From Deinococcus taeanensis (GTDB taxonomy: Bacteria; Deinococcota; Deinococci; Deinococcales; Deinococcaceae), in assembly GCF_020229735.1 (NCBI RefSeq), contig NZ_CP083458.1, positions 357,179-421,178 on the forward strand: 64,000 nt of DNA. Direction: 5' to 3'. The translations under genes were made by a program, and so were the position numbers. Below are positions 33,323-43,882 of the stretch, one piece after another. Position 1 is the first letter of the stretch. Every line of letters begins with the position of its first letter. The notes under the pieces were generated by a model. It saw nothing but the letters and a program-made list of their open reading frames with translations, was not told the DNA's origin and searched no databases.

Positions 33323-34687
33323 ATGACGCTACTGATTCAGAACGGGGAGATTGTGTCCGACGGCCGGCGGTTCAGGGCAGACGTTCTTGTGGAGGGGGAC
33401 ACGATCACGCAGATCGGCGAGGGTCTGCCCGTGCCGCCGGCCGCCACGGTGATTGATGCGAGCGGCAAATTCGTGTTTCCGGGATTCATCGACCCGCACG
33501 TGCACATCCACCTGCCGTTCATGGGGACCTTCGCGAAGGACACGCACGCGACCGGCTCTCAGGCGGCCCTGATCGGCGGAACGACCACCTTCATCGAGAT
33601 GCTCGCCCCGGCCGGAAACGAGAAACTTTCAGACGGATGGCGGACCTGGACGGACATGGCGGCCGGCCGCAGTGCCTGCGACTACTCCTTTCATATCGGC
33701 GTGACCCGCTGGGACGACGAGACTGAAGCGACCCTGCGCGAACTGGTGGGGCAGGGCATGAAGTCATTCAAGGTGTTCCTGGCCTACAAAGGCGCGTTCG
33801 GCATCGATGACCACGCGCTGTTCCAGGTGTGCCGGCTGGCGGCCGAGCTGGGCGTGGTCGTCACGGCCCACTGCGAAAATGCCGATCTCGTCGCGGAACT
33901 GCAGCGCAAGCTGCTGGCCGAGGGCAAAACCGGTCCGGAGTGGCACGAGCCGAGCCGCCCGGAAAGCGTAGAGGCCGAAGGCACCGCGCACTTCGCGACG
34001 TTCGTGGAGATGACCGGCGCGCACGGGTACGTGGTGCACCTCAGCAACGCCCGCGCGCTGCAGGCCGCCCTGGACGCCCGCGCGCGCGGCGTGAACCTGA
34101 ACGTGGAGGTCGTGATTCCACACCTGACACTGGACCGCACGTACGCCGAGCGGCCCGGCGTGGAGGGCGCAAAGTACGTGATGTCCCCACCGCTGCGCGA
34201 CCGCAGCAACCTCCCCCGGCTGTGGCAGGCGCTTGAACGCGGGGAGATTGACACGGTCGCCACCGACCACTGTCCGTTCGACGTGGCGCAGAAACACATG
34301 GGGGACAGTGACTTCACGAGGATTCCCAACGGGATTCCCGCACTGGAGGACCGCGTGAACGTGCTGTACACGTACGGCGTGAGCCGCGGGAACCTCAGCG
34401 TGGAACGCTTCGTGGACGCGGCGAGCACCCGCGCCGCGCAGATCTTCGGCCTGTACCCCCGCAAAGGCACCGTCAGTGTCGGCAGTGACGCGGACCTCGT
34501 GATCTACGACCCGGCCTACCGCGGCACCATCAGCGCCGCAAGCAGCCACATGAACAACGATTACAGCGGCTTCGAAGGCTGGGAGATTGACGGCCGCCCC
34601 GACCTCGTGACCGTGCGCGGTCAGGTGGCCGTGCAGGGCGGCGCGTTCGTGGGCGACCCGGCGCGCGGCCAGCTGCTGCGCCGCTGA
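33323..34687 (+). CDS. Dihydropyrimidinase / D-hydantoinase
   Basis: Opens dihydrouracil to N-carbamoyl-beta-alanine, the second step of the pathway. The 454-residue amidohydrolase has the metal motif DPHVHIHLPF, the carbamylated Lys at 156 in KVFLAYKG, later metal ligands in VVTAHCEN and VVHLSN, and DTVATDHCPFD near the end. These are standard for dihydropyrimidinases. GGAGG is four bases before the ATG. It follows preA after a 141-base gap in which I see no promoter. D-hydantoinase and dihydropyrimidinase cannot be separated by sequence, but the neighbours decide for pyrimidines. Confidence 0.93.
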   Translation: MTLLIQNGEIVSDGRRFRADVLVEGDTITQIGEGLPVPPAATVIDASGKFVFPGFIDPHVHIHLPFMGTFAKDTHATGSQAALIGGTTTFIEMLAPAGNEKLSDGWRTWTDMAAGRSACDYSFHIGVTRWDDETEATLRELVGQGMKSFKVFLAYKGAFGIDDHALFQVCRLAAELGVVVTAHCENADLVAELQRKLLAEGKTGPEWHEPSRPESVEAEGTAHFATFVEMTGAHGYVVHLSNARALQAALDARARGVNLNVEVVIPHLTLDRTYAERPGVEGAKYVMSPPLRDRSNLPRLWQALERGEIDTVATDHCPFDVAQKHMGDSDFTRIPNGIPALEDRVNVLYTYGVSRGNLSVERFVDAASTRAAQIFGLYPRKGTVSVGSDADLVIYDPAYRGTISAASSHMNNDYSGFEGWEIDGRPDLVTVRGQVAVQGGAFVGDPARGQLLRR

Positions 34688-34727
34688 CCCACCCCGCCGC
34701 CCCGCTGGTCCCTGTTGAGGAGGTTCC

Positions 34728-35540
34728 GTGACGCACCCCACGCCCCACCCCGCCCCGCCTGCCGCGCCGAGCGCCGCGCCCATCGTGTCCATCCGTGACC
34801 TGCAGAAGGTGTTCCCCGTTCCGGGCGGTCAGACCGTGGCCCTGCAGGACGCGAACCTCAACGTTGAACGCGGGGAGTTCATCAGCCTGATCGGCCCGAG
34901 CGGCTGCGGGAAGACCACCCTGCTGCGCCTGATGGCCGACCTGGAGCAGCCCACCGCCGGTGAACTGCGCGTCGCGGGCCTCAGCGCCGACGCCGCCCGG
35001 CGCGAACGGCAGTACGGCTATGTGTTCCAGGCGCCGGCCCTGATGGAGTGGCGCACCGTTCTGAAAAACGTCCTGCTGCCCCTGGAGGTCATGAACGTAC
35101 CGGGTGACCGTGTGGCGCGCGCCCGGGAGATGCTGCGCCTCGTGGGCCTGGAGAACTTCGAGCGGAACTACCCGTGGCAGCTCTCCGGCGGCATGCAGCA
35201 GCGCGTGAGTATCGCCCGCGCGCTGGCCTTCGACCCGCCCCTGCTGTTCATGGATGAACCCTTCGGCGCCCTGGACGAGATCACCCGTGAGAAACTGAAC
35301 CTGGAACTGCTGCGCCTGTGGCGCGAAACCGGCAAAACCGTCATTTTCGTGACGCACTCCATTCCAGAGGCGGTGTTCCTGAGTACCCGTGTGGTTGTCA
35401 TGACCGCCCGCCCCGGCCGGATCGAGGGCGTCGTGAACATCGACCTGCCCCACCCGCGCAGCGACGACACGCGCGAGAACCCGCGCTTCTTCACGCTGGC
35501 CACTGAGATCCGCGAACTGCTCAAAAAAGGACACGCGTGA
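34728..35540 (+). CDS. ABC transporter ATPase, nitrate/taurine/HMP (NMT1-partner) type
   Basis: A 270-residue importer ATPase: Walker A GPSGCGKTT, Q-loop GYVFQAPALMEW, signature LSGGMQQRVSIARAL, Walker B LLFMDEPFGALDE, H-loop VTHSI. The Q-loop region and ALDEITRE are typical of the SsuB/TauB/ThiZ subgroup. It forms an importer with the two permeases and the NMT1-like binding protein that follow. In this cluster the likely cargo is a pyrimidine base or its breakdown product. GTG start with GGAGG upstream. About 18 Pro/Ala-rich residues precede the fold. Confidence 0.9.
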   Translation: MTHPTPHPAPPAAPSAAPIVSIRDLQKVFPVPGGQTVALQDANLNVERGEFISLIGPSGCGKTTLLRLMADLEQPTAGELRVAGLSADAARRERQYGYVFQAPALMEWRTVLKNVLLPLEVMNVPGDRVARAREMLRLVGLENFERNYPWQLSGGMQQRVSIARALAFDPPLLFMDEPFGALDEITREKLNLELLRLWRETGKTVIFVTHSIPEAVFLSTRVVVMTARPGRIEGVVNIDLPHPRSDDTRENPRFFTLATEIRELLKKGHA

Positions 35541-35571
35541 CCTGGGCCGCCGGCCCCCGGCGGGGAGCACC

Positions 35572-36444
35572 GTGACCGCCGCGCGGCCCGCCCGAATGGC
35601 CAGCGCCGGCCCCATGCTGATCGTGGCCCTGATCTTCGCGCTGCTGTACTGGCCGTTGATGCTCGCCGCGAACGTGGGCCCCGCCCAGCGGACCCTGGCC
35701 AGCGGCGCCGAACTGGAGTGCCGCACGGCCCTGGCCTGCGCCACACAATTGCGCAACCCGGTTCTGCCCGCCCCCGCGCAGCTCTCACAGGGCTTCGTGC
35801 GGCTCAGCACCCCCGTCACCTCGCCGCTGGCCCTGCCCTTCAATGTGGGCGTCACGGCCGGAGAGACCCTGCTGGGCCTGCTGCTGGCCACCGTCACGGG
35901 CGTGGGGCTGGCCCTGCTGCTGGTCGCCAGCCGGGCGTTCGAGCGGGCCACGCTGCCGTGGCTGGTCGCCTCGCAGACCGTGCCGGTCGTGGCGATTGCC
36001 CCCATGCTGGCCGTGCTGCTCGGCCAGTACGGCGTGCAGGGGTTCCTGCCCAAGGCGATCATTGCGGCGTACATCGCGTTCTTCCCGGTGGCGGTCGGCA
36101 TGAGCCGCGGGCTGCGCAGCGCCGAGCCCCTGCACCTGGACCTGATGCGGACCTACCACGCCAGCGGCGCGCAGACGTTCCGGCTGCTGCGGTTTCCGGC
36201 CAGTCTCCCGCACCTCTTCACCGCGCTGAAAGTGGCTGTGACGTCCGCCCTGGTGGGCAGTATCGTCGCGGAAATCAGCACCATCTCCTTTGCGGGGCTG
36301 GGCAAGATGCTCGCTGAGAATTCCCGCGCCAGCGACACGGTCGCGCTGTGGGTGATCATGGCCTACGGCGCGCTGCTGGGCGTCGCCCTGGTGGCCCTGG
36401 TGAACGCCGCGGAACAGTGGGTGACGCCATGGACCAGGCGATGA
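35572..36444 (+). CDS. ABC transporter permease (SsuC/ThiX-like), first subunit
   Basis: A 290-residue permease with about six hydrophobic helices. The segment between helices 1 and 2 (~50-110) is a long periplasmic loop with three Cys (ECRTALACATQL), unusual in this family. The EAA-type loop is HLDLMRTYHASGAQTFRLLRFPASLPHLFTALK, and the C-terminus carries EISTISFAGLGKMLAENS. It partners with the next permease as a heterodimer. GTG start, 31 bases after the ATPase. GGGGAGCACC upstream gives a fair ribosome site. Confidence 0.88.
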   Translation: MTAARPARMASAGPMLIVALIFALLYWPLMLAANVGPAQRTLASGAELECRTALACATQLRNPVLPAPAQLSQGFVRLSTPVTSPLALPFNVGVTAGETLLGLLLATVTGVGLALLLVASRAFERATLPWLVASQTVPVVAIAPMLAVLLGQYGVQGFLPKAIIAAYIAFFPVAVGMSRGLRSAEPLHLDLMRTYHASGAQTFRLLRFPASLPHLFTALKVAVTSALVGSIVAEISTISFAGLGKMLAENSRASDTVALWVIMAYGALLGVALVALVNAAEQWVTPWTRR

Positions 36445-37400
36445 CAGCGCCGGCCCTGACCCGCCCCCGGGCGCGCGGGGCCGTCCTGACGGCGGCCCTG
36501 CTGCTCGCCGCGGCGCTCGGCCTGCTCCTGCTCAGCGCCGCGCTGCCCGCTCCGGGTGAGGGCGCGGCCCCTGCGGCGCGTCCATGGGCGCTGGGGACAC
36601 TGGCGCTGCTGATCGTGGGCGCTCTGGGGGTGCGCGGCGCGGCGCAGGGCGAAAGCCGCGCCGCGCGGATCCTTCCAGCGGCGTTCACGCTGCTGCTGGG
36701 GGTCCTGGCGACCGAGGCGCTGCTGCGCGCCTACGCCGTCCCGGCCGGTCTGATCCCCACCCCCAGCCGCGTGCTGGCCGCCTTGTGGACTGCGCGGCGG
36801 GTGCTGCTTCAGGACACCCTGACGACGTTCGTGCTGGAAGCCCTGCTGGGCTTCGTGGCCGGCACGGTGCTGGGGCTCGCGCTGGCCCTGCTGGTCGTGC
36901 GCTTCCGCTTCCTCGAGCGCGGCCTGCTGCCCTACGCGGCGCTGTTCTCCTCAATTCCCATCGTGGCGCTCGCGCCGGTCATCGTGAAGGCCGTCGGGCT
37001 GGACTGGCCGAGCAAAACCGTCGTTGTGGGCGTCACGGTCCTGTTCCCTGTGGTGGTGGGCGCGGTGCGGGGCCTCCAGAGCGCGTCCCGCCTTCACCTG
37101 GACCTGATGCACACCTACGCCGCCAGTCCTGCGCAGACCTTCCGGGACGTGCGGGTCCCTGCCGCCCTGCCCTTCGTATTCGGCGCACTGAAAGTTGCCA
37201 GTACCCTCGCGCTCATATCCGCCATCGTCGCTGAGTTCTTCGGCACGAACGGACACGGCCTGGGCTTCCGCATTCAGATCGAGGTGGGCCGCTTCGGCCT
37301 GGACATCGTCTGGGCCGCCATCATCCTGGCATCCGTTGCCGGCATTGCCTTCTTCTCGCTGGTGAGCGCCGCCGAGGCCCGCCTGCTGCCGCGCCGCTGA
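36429..37400 (+). CDS. ABC transporter permease (SsuC/ThiX-like), second subunit
   Basis: A second permease, 323 residues, with an N-terminal region of two extra hydrophobic helices before the common permease domain (ATEALLRAYAVPAGLIPTPSRVLAALW). The coupling loop is HLDLMHTYAASPAQTFRDVRVPAALPFVFGALK, clearly a paralogue of the previous subunit, and the end has AEFFGTNGHGLGFRIQIEVGRFGLDIVWA. Start is uncertain: the ATG used here (MDQAM) follows GGGTGA; a second ATG at 36441 overlaps the upstream stop as ATGA and is equally plausible. Confidence 0.87.
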   Translation: MDQAMTAPALTRPRARGAVLTAALLLAAALGLLLLSAALPAPGEGAAPAARPWALGTLALLIVGALGVRGAAQGESRAARILPAAFTLLLGVLATEALLRAYAVPAGLIPTPSRVLAALWTARRVLLQDTLTTFVLEALLGFVAGTVLGLALALLVVRFRFLERGLLPYAALFSSIPIVALAPVIVKAVGLDWPSKTVVVGVTVLFPVVVGAVRGLQSASRLHLDLMHTYAASPAQTFRDVRVPAALPFVFGALKVASTLALISAIVAEFFGTNGHGLGFRIQIEVGRFGLDIVWAAIILASVAGIAFFSLVSAAEARLLPRR

Positions 37401-37441
37401 GCATCCCGCCCCGCTTTCCCCCTTTCCTGACGGAGGTTCCC

Positions 37442-38527
37442 ATGAAACGCACCACTGCTTCCCGTACGACTGCTCTGGCCGCCCTGCTGCTCACCCTGCC
37501 TGCCGCCCCCGCCGCCGCCCAGACCAGCCCGAAACCCGTGCCGGTGAAGGTGCAGCTCAAGTGGTTCCCGCAGGCGCAGTTCGCCGGGTTTTTCGTCGCG
37601 CAGGCCAAAGGCTACTACCGCGCCGAGGGCCTGGACGTGCAGTTCCTGCCCACCGGCGACCAAAGCCCGATCCAGACGGTCGCCACCGGCACTGCCGACT
37701 TCGGCACCACCTGGATCACAGACCTGCTGACCGCCCGGCAGCAGGGCATTCCGGTGGTGCACATCGCGCAGCTGTTCCAGAAGAGCGGCTATACCCTCGT
37801 CGCGCTGAAAAGCAGCAACCTGAAAGCCCCCGCTGATTTCAAAGGCAAACGCGTGGGGGTGTGGCCCAGCGGCAACGAGTACCCGGCCGTGGCCCTCCTG
37901 AAAAAGTACGGCCTGACCACCAGCCTGGACAGCAGCGTCAGCAACCCCAGCGTGCAGGCCGTCACGTACCCCTTTGACCCCAGCATCGTCTTTCCCGACA
38001 AGGTCGACCTGGTGAGCGCCATGACCTACAACGAGGTCGACCAGATCGTCGGGCTCGGCTACCCGCTGGACAAACTCCAGATCTTTCACGCCAGCGACTA
38101 CGGCATCAACCTCCTGGAAGACCTGATGTTCACCACCGAACGCACCCTGAGCAACCGGAACTTCAAGGGCAGCGGCCAGAGCGGGGAGGACATCGCCGCG
38201 AAACTCGTGCGCGCCACCCTGAAAGGCTGGAACTACGCCGTGAAGAACCAGAAGGAAGCCGTGCAGATCGTCCTGGTGAACTGCGGAAACACCTGCAAGG
38301 GCTCCGGCACGCGCTCAAGTGCCGCGAGTCACCAGACCTGGCAGATGGCCGAAGTCGCCAAACTGTACAGCGCCGGCCCGACCCTCAAGGGCCGCGCCGG
38401 GTACCTCGACCCCGCCACGTACCAGGCGAACGTCAGCCTGCTGAAAAACCTCGGGTTGCTCAAGAGCGATCCCAGCGCCGCCGCCGTCACGTACAAGGTG
38501 TGGGAGAAGGCCACCGGCAAGAAGTAA
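37442..38527 (+). CDS. NMT1/THI5-like substrate-binding protein
   Basis: The periplasmic binding protein of the importer. A signal peptide spans residues 1-26 (LAALLLTLPAAPAAAQ), followed by the NMT1 start VKVQLKWFPQAQFAGFFVAQAKGYYRAEGLDV (seen as KVQLKWFPQAQFAGFFVAQ), TADFGTTWITDLL and the later segment GKRVGVWPSGNEYP. The fold binds thiamine-pyrimidine-like precursors in the THI5/ThiY group. With pyrimidine catabolic neighbours, a pyrimidine-type ligand is a reasonable inference. Two Cys near 280 (NCGNTCKG) could form a disulfide. GGAGG precedes the ATG, and the gene sits 41 bases after the permease. Confidence 0.9.
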   Translation: MKRTTASRTTALAALLLTLPAAPAAAQTSPKPVPVKVQLKWFPQAQFAGFFVAQAKGYYRAEGLDVQFLPTGDQSPIQTVATGTADFGTTWITDLLTARQQGIPVVHIAQLFQKSGYTLVALKSSNLKAPADFKGKRVGVWPSGNEYPAVALLKKYGLTTSLDSSVSNPSVQAVTYPFDPSIVFPDKVDLVSAMTYNEVDQIVGLGYPLDKLQIFHASDYGINLLEDLMFTTERTLSNRNFKGSGQSGEDIAAKLVRATLKGWNYAVKNQKEAVQIVLVNCGNTCKGSGTRSSAASHQTWQMAEVAKLYSAGPTLKGRAGYLDPATYQANVSLLKNLGLLKSDPSAAAVTYKVWEKATGKK

Positions 38528-38599
38528 GGCGCTGACCCGGGATGGGTGACCGCACGCCGCGCGGCTGTCATCCGTCCTCCCCCCCTCCCGAGGAGACGC

Positions 38600-39838
38600 A
38601 TGCTTGATCCGCACCGCACCATCACTGAACTCAAGGCCCTGCGCGCCCTGACCGGCAATGAGGAGGGCGCGCAGCGGGTGGCGTTCACTGACACCTGGCT
38701 GCAGGCCCGCGCGTTCCTGAAAGAACGCCTCGACGCCCTGCCCGTGCAGCAGCACATGGACGCCGCCGGCAACTGGTGGGCGACCCTGCCCGGAGCGTCC
38801 GACCGCGCCCTCCTGATCGGCGGGCACCTGGACTCTGTGCCGAACGGCGGGTGGCTCGACGGCTGCCTGAACGTCCTGGCGGGCCTGGAGGTGCTGCGCC
38901 GCGTGAACGAACAGTACGACGGGCGGCCCCCCGTCACCCTGAAACTCGTGGACTGGGCCGATGAGGAAGGTGCCCGCTTCGGCCGGAGTCTGTACGGCTC
39001 AAGCGCAGCGTGCGGGCACCTTGACGTTCAGGAGGTCCGCACCCTCCGCGACCGGGACGGCACGACCCTGGAAGACGCCCTGGCCCGCGTGGGCGTGACC
39101 CTCACGGACGCCCCGCGTGCCCGCGAGGAACTGCGGAGCGCCGCGGCGTACCTGGAACTGCACATTGAGCAGGGGCCTGTGCTTGAAGGCCTGGACCTCC
39201 CCATGGGACCCGTGCTGGGCACGGTGGGGGTCGAGCGGCACACCCTGACGTTTCACGGACAGGCGGCCCACAGCGGCAGCACCCCCATGAACGTCCGCCG
39301 GGACGCGTTCCTTGCGGCCGGGCGGTTCGGGCAGCACATCTACGAGATTGCCGAACGGCACGGTGGGGTGTGCACCATCGGCAGCGTGAAAACCCTGCCG
39401 GGCATCGTGACGAGCGTCGTGGAGACCTGCGAACTCACGCTCGACCAGCGGCACCTGGACGCGGACCACCTCGCCGCCATGTGGCGCGAGGCGCAGGGGG
39501 GCGCGCAGCAGTTCGCCCAGGCCGCCGGATGCACCGTCACCTTCGGGGACCTGTGGCGCATTGAACCGATTCCGTTTCATCCGGAGCTGATCGAGGCGGC
39601 CGAAGCCAGCATTCTGGGTGTCACGCCCCGCACGCACCGCCTCCCCAGCGGCCCACTGCACGACGCGGCCGAAGTGGCGCGGGCCGGCGTGCCCACCGTC
39701 ATGCTGTTCGTGCAGAGCCTGCGCGGCATCAGCCACAACAGGATCGAGGACACCCGCGAGGAGCACCTCGCCCTGAGCGTCCAGGCGCTCGACAACCTGA
39801 CCGACCGCGCCATCCGCTGGATTCAGGCGCAGGCATGA
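38600..39838 (+). CDS. N-carbamoyl-beta-alanine amidohydrolase-type M20 hydrolase
   Basis: A 412-residue hydantoinase/carbamoylase-family enzyme: metal motifs GGHLDSVPNGGWLDG and DEEGARFG, the LHIEQGPVLE element, the dimer-interface RRDAFLAA region, and the C-terminal metal-ligand segment PSGPLHDAAEVA. The family hydrolyses N-carbamoyl amino acids or ureido compounds. In this operon it should convert N-carbamoyl-beta-alanine to beta-alanine, CO2 and NH3, the third step. The first ATG with GAGGAG upstream is chosen. A paralogue in the allantoin operon (allantoate amidohydrolase) is distinct. Asp of the LDG motif is kept, although GWLDGCLNV differs from the more common GRFDGALGV. Confidence 0.88.
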   Translation: MLDPHRTITELKALRALTGNEEGAQRVAFTDTWLQARAFLKERLDALPVQQHMDAAGNWWATLPGASDRALLIGGHLDSVPNGGWLDGCLNVLAGLEVLRRVNEQYDGRPPVTLKLVDWADEEGARFGRSLYGSSAACGHLDVQEVRTLRDRDGTTLEDALARVGVTLTDAPRAREELRSAAAYLELHIEQGPVLEGLDLPMGPVLGTVGVERHTLTFHGQAAHSGSTPMNVRRDAFLAAGRFGQHIYEIAERHGGVCTIGSVKTLPGIVTSVVETCELTLDQRHLDADHLAAMWREAQGGAQQFAQAAGCTVTFGDLWRIEPIPFHPELIEAAEASILGVTPRTHRLPSGPLHDAAEVARAGVPTVMLFVQSLRGISHNRIEDTREEHLALSVQALDNLTDRAIRWIQAQA

Positions 39839-40045
39839 CCACGGAGGCGGGCGACGCGTCCGCGGACACCTGAGGCCCGGTCCCACGAGGCGGTGTCGCG
39901 TGACAGGAGGCGCACACTGAGTCATGCACACGCCTGAACACCCTGGGGACAAGCGTGGGGCGCGGCGCCCGGACGGACGCCCAGCCGACCGCTTCACCCG
40001 CGCCCCGCAGGGTGTGTCATGACCCCCGCCCGACTGGAGGACCCG

Positions 40046-40798
40046 ATGCTGCCCACCCTGACTGAACTGCTGACCCTGCCGGCCTTCGCGGGCGCGGAGG
40101 TCGTCAGCGGGCACGCGCACCTGCACGAACCGGTCACGTGGGTGCACGTCTCCGAGGTCGCGGACGCCGCCCGCTTCCTGACCGGTGGTGAACTGCTGCT
40201 GACCACCGGGTCGCTGCTGGCCTCCATGAATGACGCGGAGCAGGACGCGTTCATCGCTTCACTCGCCCAGCGCGGCGCGCACGGACTGGCACTGGAACTC
40301 GTGCAGGTGTTCCGGGACGTGCCGCCCGCGCTGCTGGGGGCCTCACGACTGTACGGCCTGCCCCTGCTGGTGTTCCGCGAGGAGGTGAGTTTCGCGGCCC
40401 TGACGCGCGCCGCGCACGCCCGCATCCTGCACCGCGCCGCGCCTGCACTTGACCCTGGCCTCGCGCCGCTGCTGGACGCCCTGGCCGAGACAGGACGCAG
40501 CGTGGCGTTCCTGCGCGCGCAGCTGGGCCCGCTGCTGTCCCTGCCCGCCCGGCCCCGGTCCACGCTGCTGGGAACCCTGGACGCCCTGCTGAACACCAAT
40601 TTCAATATGGCCGAAACGGCCCGCCGGCTCAGCGTGCGCCGCCAGACGGTGTACTACCGGCTGGAGCAGCTGCGCGCCATGCTGCCCGACCTGGACGACC
40701 CGCGGCGGCAGCTGGGTCTGCACCTCGCGCTGGAAATTACCCGCACCGAGGCCGGCGAGGCCATCAGCCACCTCTCCGGGGACCGCCGCGCGCCGTGA
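40046..40798 (+). CDS. PucR-type transcriptional regulator, short form
   Basis: A 250-residue regulator. The N-terminal ~130 residues are the PucR domain of purine/pyrimidine catabolism regulators: LTELLTLPAFAGAEVVSG, VTWVHVSEVADAARFLTGGELLLTTGSLL. The C-terminal HTH is TLDALLNTNFNMAETARRLSVRRQTVYYRLEQLRAML, the PucR HTH. The central GGDEF-like domain of longer PucR proteins is missing, so the two ends are joined by only ~50 residues. I chose the second ATG because GGAGG lies five bases upstream; the first ATG (40019) has a poorer site. It probably senses pyrimidines or their products and controls this cluster. Confidence 0.85.
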   Translation: MLPTLTELLTLPAFAGAEVVSGHAHLHEPVTWVHVSEVADAARFLTGGELLLTTGSLLASMNDAEQDAFIASLAQRGAHGLALELVQVFRDVPPALLGASRLYGLPLLVFREEVSFAALTRAAHARILHRAAPALDPGLAPLLDALAETGRSVAFLRAQLGPLLSLPARPRSTLLGTLDALLNTNFNMAETARRLSVRRQTVYYRLEQLRAMLPDLDDPRRQLGLHLALEITRTEAGEAISHLSGDRRAP

Positions 40799-40810
40799 AC
40801 CCCTGAACTG

Positions 40811-40853
40811 GACAGACTGTCTCTTGCCGCGCCAGCACGCCTAAAACTACACT
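40811..40853 (+). promoter_or_regulatory. Promoter and operator-like repeat before the aminotransferase gene
   Basis: TTGCCG (40824-40829), 18 bases, TACACT (40848-40853) form a moderate promoter. GACAGACTGTC, an 11-bp inverted repeat with a single central base (40811-40821), sits just upstream of the -35 and is a candidate activator or repressor site. Confidence 0.5.
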
Positions 40854-40928
40854 TCACCCACCAGCCTGTCTGCCCGCCCCACCCGCCCGGCCTGCCGGGG
40901 CCGCCCCTTCATTCCGCCGGAGGACCCC

Positions 40929-42275
<1,347 letters not shown>

Positions 42276-42320
42276 CCCCCCGCTGTTCCCCCTTCACGCC
42301 CCCGCCGACCAGGAGTCCCC

Positions 42321-43829
42321 ATGACGAACACCATGACGAAACCCGCCGCGATCAGCCACTGGCTGAACGGTCAGGTCACGCCCGGCACGTCCGGCCGCAG
42401 CAGCCCCGTGTACAACCCCGCGACCGGCGAGGTGCAGGGCCTCGTGGATCTCGCCAGCCGCGCGGAGGTGAACGCCGCGGTGGACGCCGCGAGCGCCGCG
42501 GCCCGCGCGTGGCGGCAGGTGCCGCTGAGCCGCCGGGCGGAGATCATGTTCCGCTTCCGGGCGCTGCTCGACGCCCGCCGTGACGACCTCGCCCGCATCC
42601 TGACCCGGGAACACGGCAAGGTGCACGCCGACGCACTGGGCGAGATTGCGCGCGGGCTGGAGAACGTTGATTTCGCGTGCGGCATCTCGACCCTGCTGAA
42701 AGGAGGGTACTCGGAGGGCGCGAGCACCGGCGTGGACGTGTACTCCATCCAACAGCCGCTGGGCGTGGTGGTGGGTATCACGCCCTTTAACTTCCCGGCC
42801 ATGGTGCCGCTGTGGATGCTTGCCAACGCCCTGGCCTGCGGCAATGCGTTCATCCTGAAACCCAGCGAGAAGGACCCGTCCGCGAGCCTGTTCCTGGCAG
42901 CCCTGCTCCAGGAGGCCGGCCTGCCGGACGGGGTCCTGACGGTCCTGCACGGCGACCGGGAAGCTGTGGACGCCCTGCTGGAACACCCGGACGTGGCCGC
43001 CGTGAGTTTCGTGGGCAGCACGCCCGTGGCGCGCACCATCTACGAAAAGGGCACCGCGCACGGCAAGCGCGTGCAGGCCCTGGGCGGCGCGAAGAATCAC
43101 ATGCTCGTCCTGCCGGACGCGGACGTGAGCATGGCCGCCGACGCCGCCGTCAGTGCCGCGTACGGCAGTGCCGGTGAACGCTGCATGGCCATCAGCGTGG
43201 TACTGGCGGTCGGCGACGTCGGTGACGCCCTGGTGGACGCCATCGCGCAGCGCCTGCCTGCCCTGAAGGTCGGCCCCGGCGACCAGCCCGGCAACGAGAT
43301 GGGACCCCTGATCACACGCGAGCACCGCGACCGCGTGGCCGGGTACGTCGCGTCCGCGCAGGCGCAGGGCGCGGCGGTGGTCGTGGACGGCCGCAGCCAG
43401 ACCTTCGACGGCAACGGATTTTTCCTGGGCGTGTCGCTGCTCGACCAGGTCACGCCGGACATGGACGCGTACCGGGACGAAATCTTCGGCCCGGTCCTGT
43501 GCGTGGTGCGCGTGCCCACCTACGAGGAGGGCCTGAAGCTCATCAACGGAAACGAGTTCGGGAACGGCACGGCCATCTTCACCCGGGACGGCGGCGCCGC
43601 CCGTCAGTTCCAGTTCGACTGCCAGGTGGGCATGGTCGGCGTCAACGTGCCTATTCCCGTGCCGGTCGCCTATTACTCCTTCGGCGGATGGAAGGCCAGC
43701 CTGTTTGGCGACACCCACATGTACGGGCCCGACGGCGTGCGCTTCTACACGCGCACGAAGGTGATCACCTCGCGGTGGCCGGACCCCGCCAGCAGCCGGA
43801 TCGACCTGGGGTTCCCACAGAACCGCTAA
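42321..43829 (+). CDS. mmsA: (Methyl)malonate-semialdehyde dehydrogenase, CoA-acylating
   Basis: Completes the pathway by converting malonate semialdehyde to acetyl-CoA and methylmalonate semialdehyde to propionyl-CoA. The 502 residues show VVVGITPFNFPAMVPLWMLANALACGNAF, ALGGAKNHMLVLPDAD and the catalytic Cys288 in GSAGERCMAISV, all typical of MmsA/IolA. FSFGGWKxSxFGD is present as YYSFGGWKASLFGD. AGGAG lies before the ATG. It follows the aminotransferase by 45 bases and is followed by the strong cluster terminator. Confidence 0.93.
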   Translation: MTNTMTKPAAISHWLNGQVTPGTSGRSSPVYNPATGEVQGLVDLASRAEVNAAVDAASAAARAWRQVPLSRRAEIMFRFRALLDARRDDLARILTREHGKVHADALGEIARGLENVDFACGISTLLKGGYSEGASTGVDVYSIQQPLGVVVGITPFNFPAMVPLWMLANALACGNAFILKPSEKDPSASLFLAALLQEAGLPDGVLTVLHGDREAVDALLEHPDVAAVSFVGSTPVARTIYEKGTAHGKRVQALGGAKNHMLVLPDADVSMAADAAVSAAYGSAGERCMAISVVLAVGDVGDALVDAIAQRLPALKVGPGDQPGNEMGPLITREHRDRVAGYVASAQAQGAAVVVDGRSQTFDGNGFFLGVSLLDQVTPDMDAYRDEIFGPVLCVVRVPTYEEGLKLINGNEFGNGTAIFTRDGGAARQFQFDCQVGMVGVNVPIPVPVAYYSFGGWKASLFGDTHMYGPDGVRFYTRTKVITSRWPDPASSRIDLGFPQNR

Positions 43830-43840
43830 ACCGCAGCCTG

Positions 43841-43882
43841 ACAGGGGGAGCGTCCCGGTTGGTCCGGGAACGCTCCCCCTGT
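43841..43882 (+). terminator. Terminator of the pyrimidine cluster
   Basis: ACAGGGGGAGCGTCCCGG pairs with the CCGGGAACGCTCCCCCTGT arm over 18 bp with a single bulged A and a 5-base loop. It starts 11 bases past the mmsA stop. No U-run follows, as with other hairpins in this window. Confidence 0.88.
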
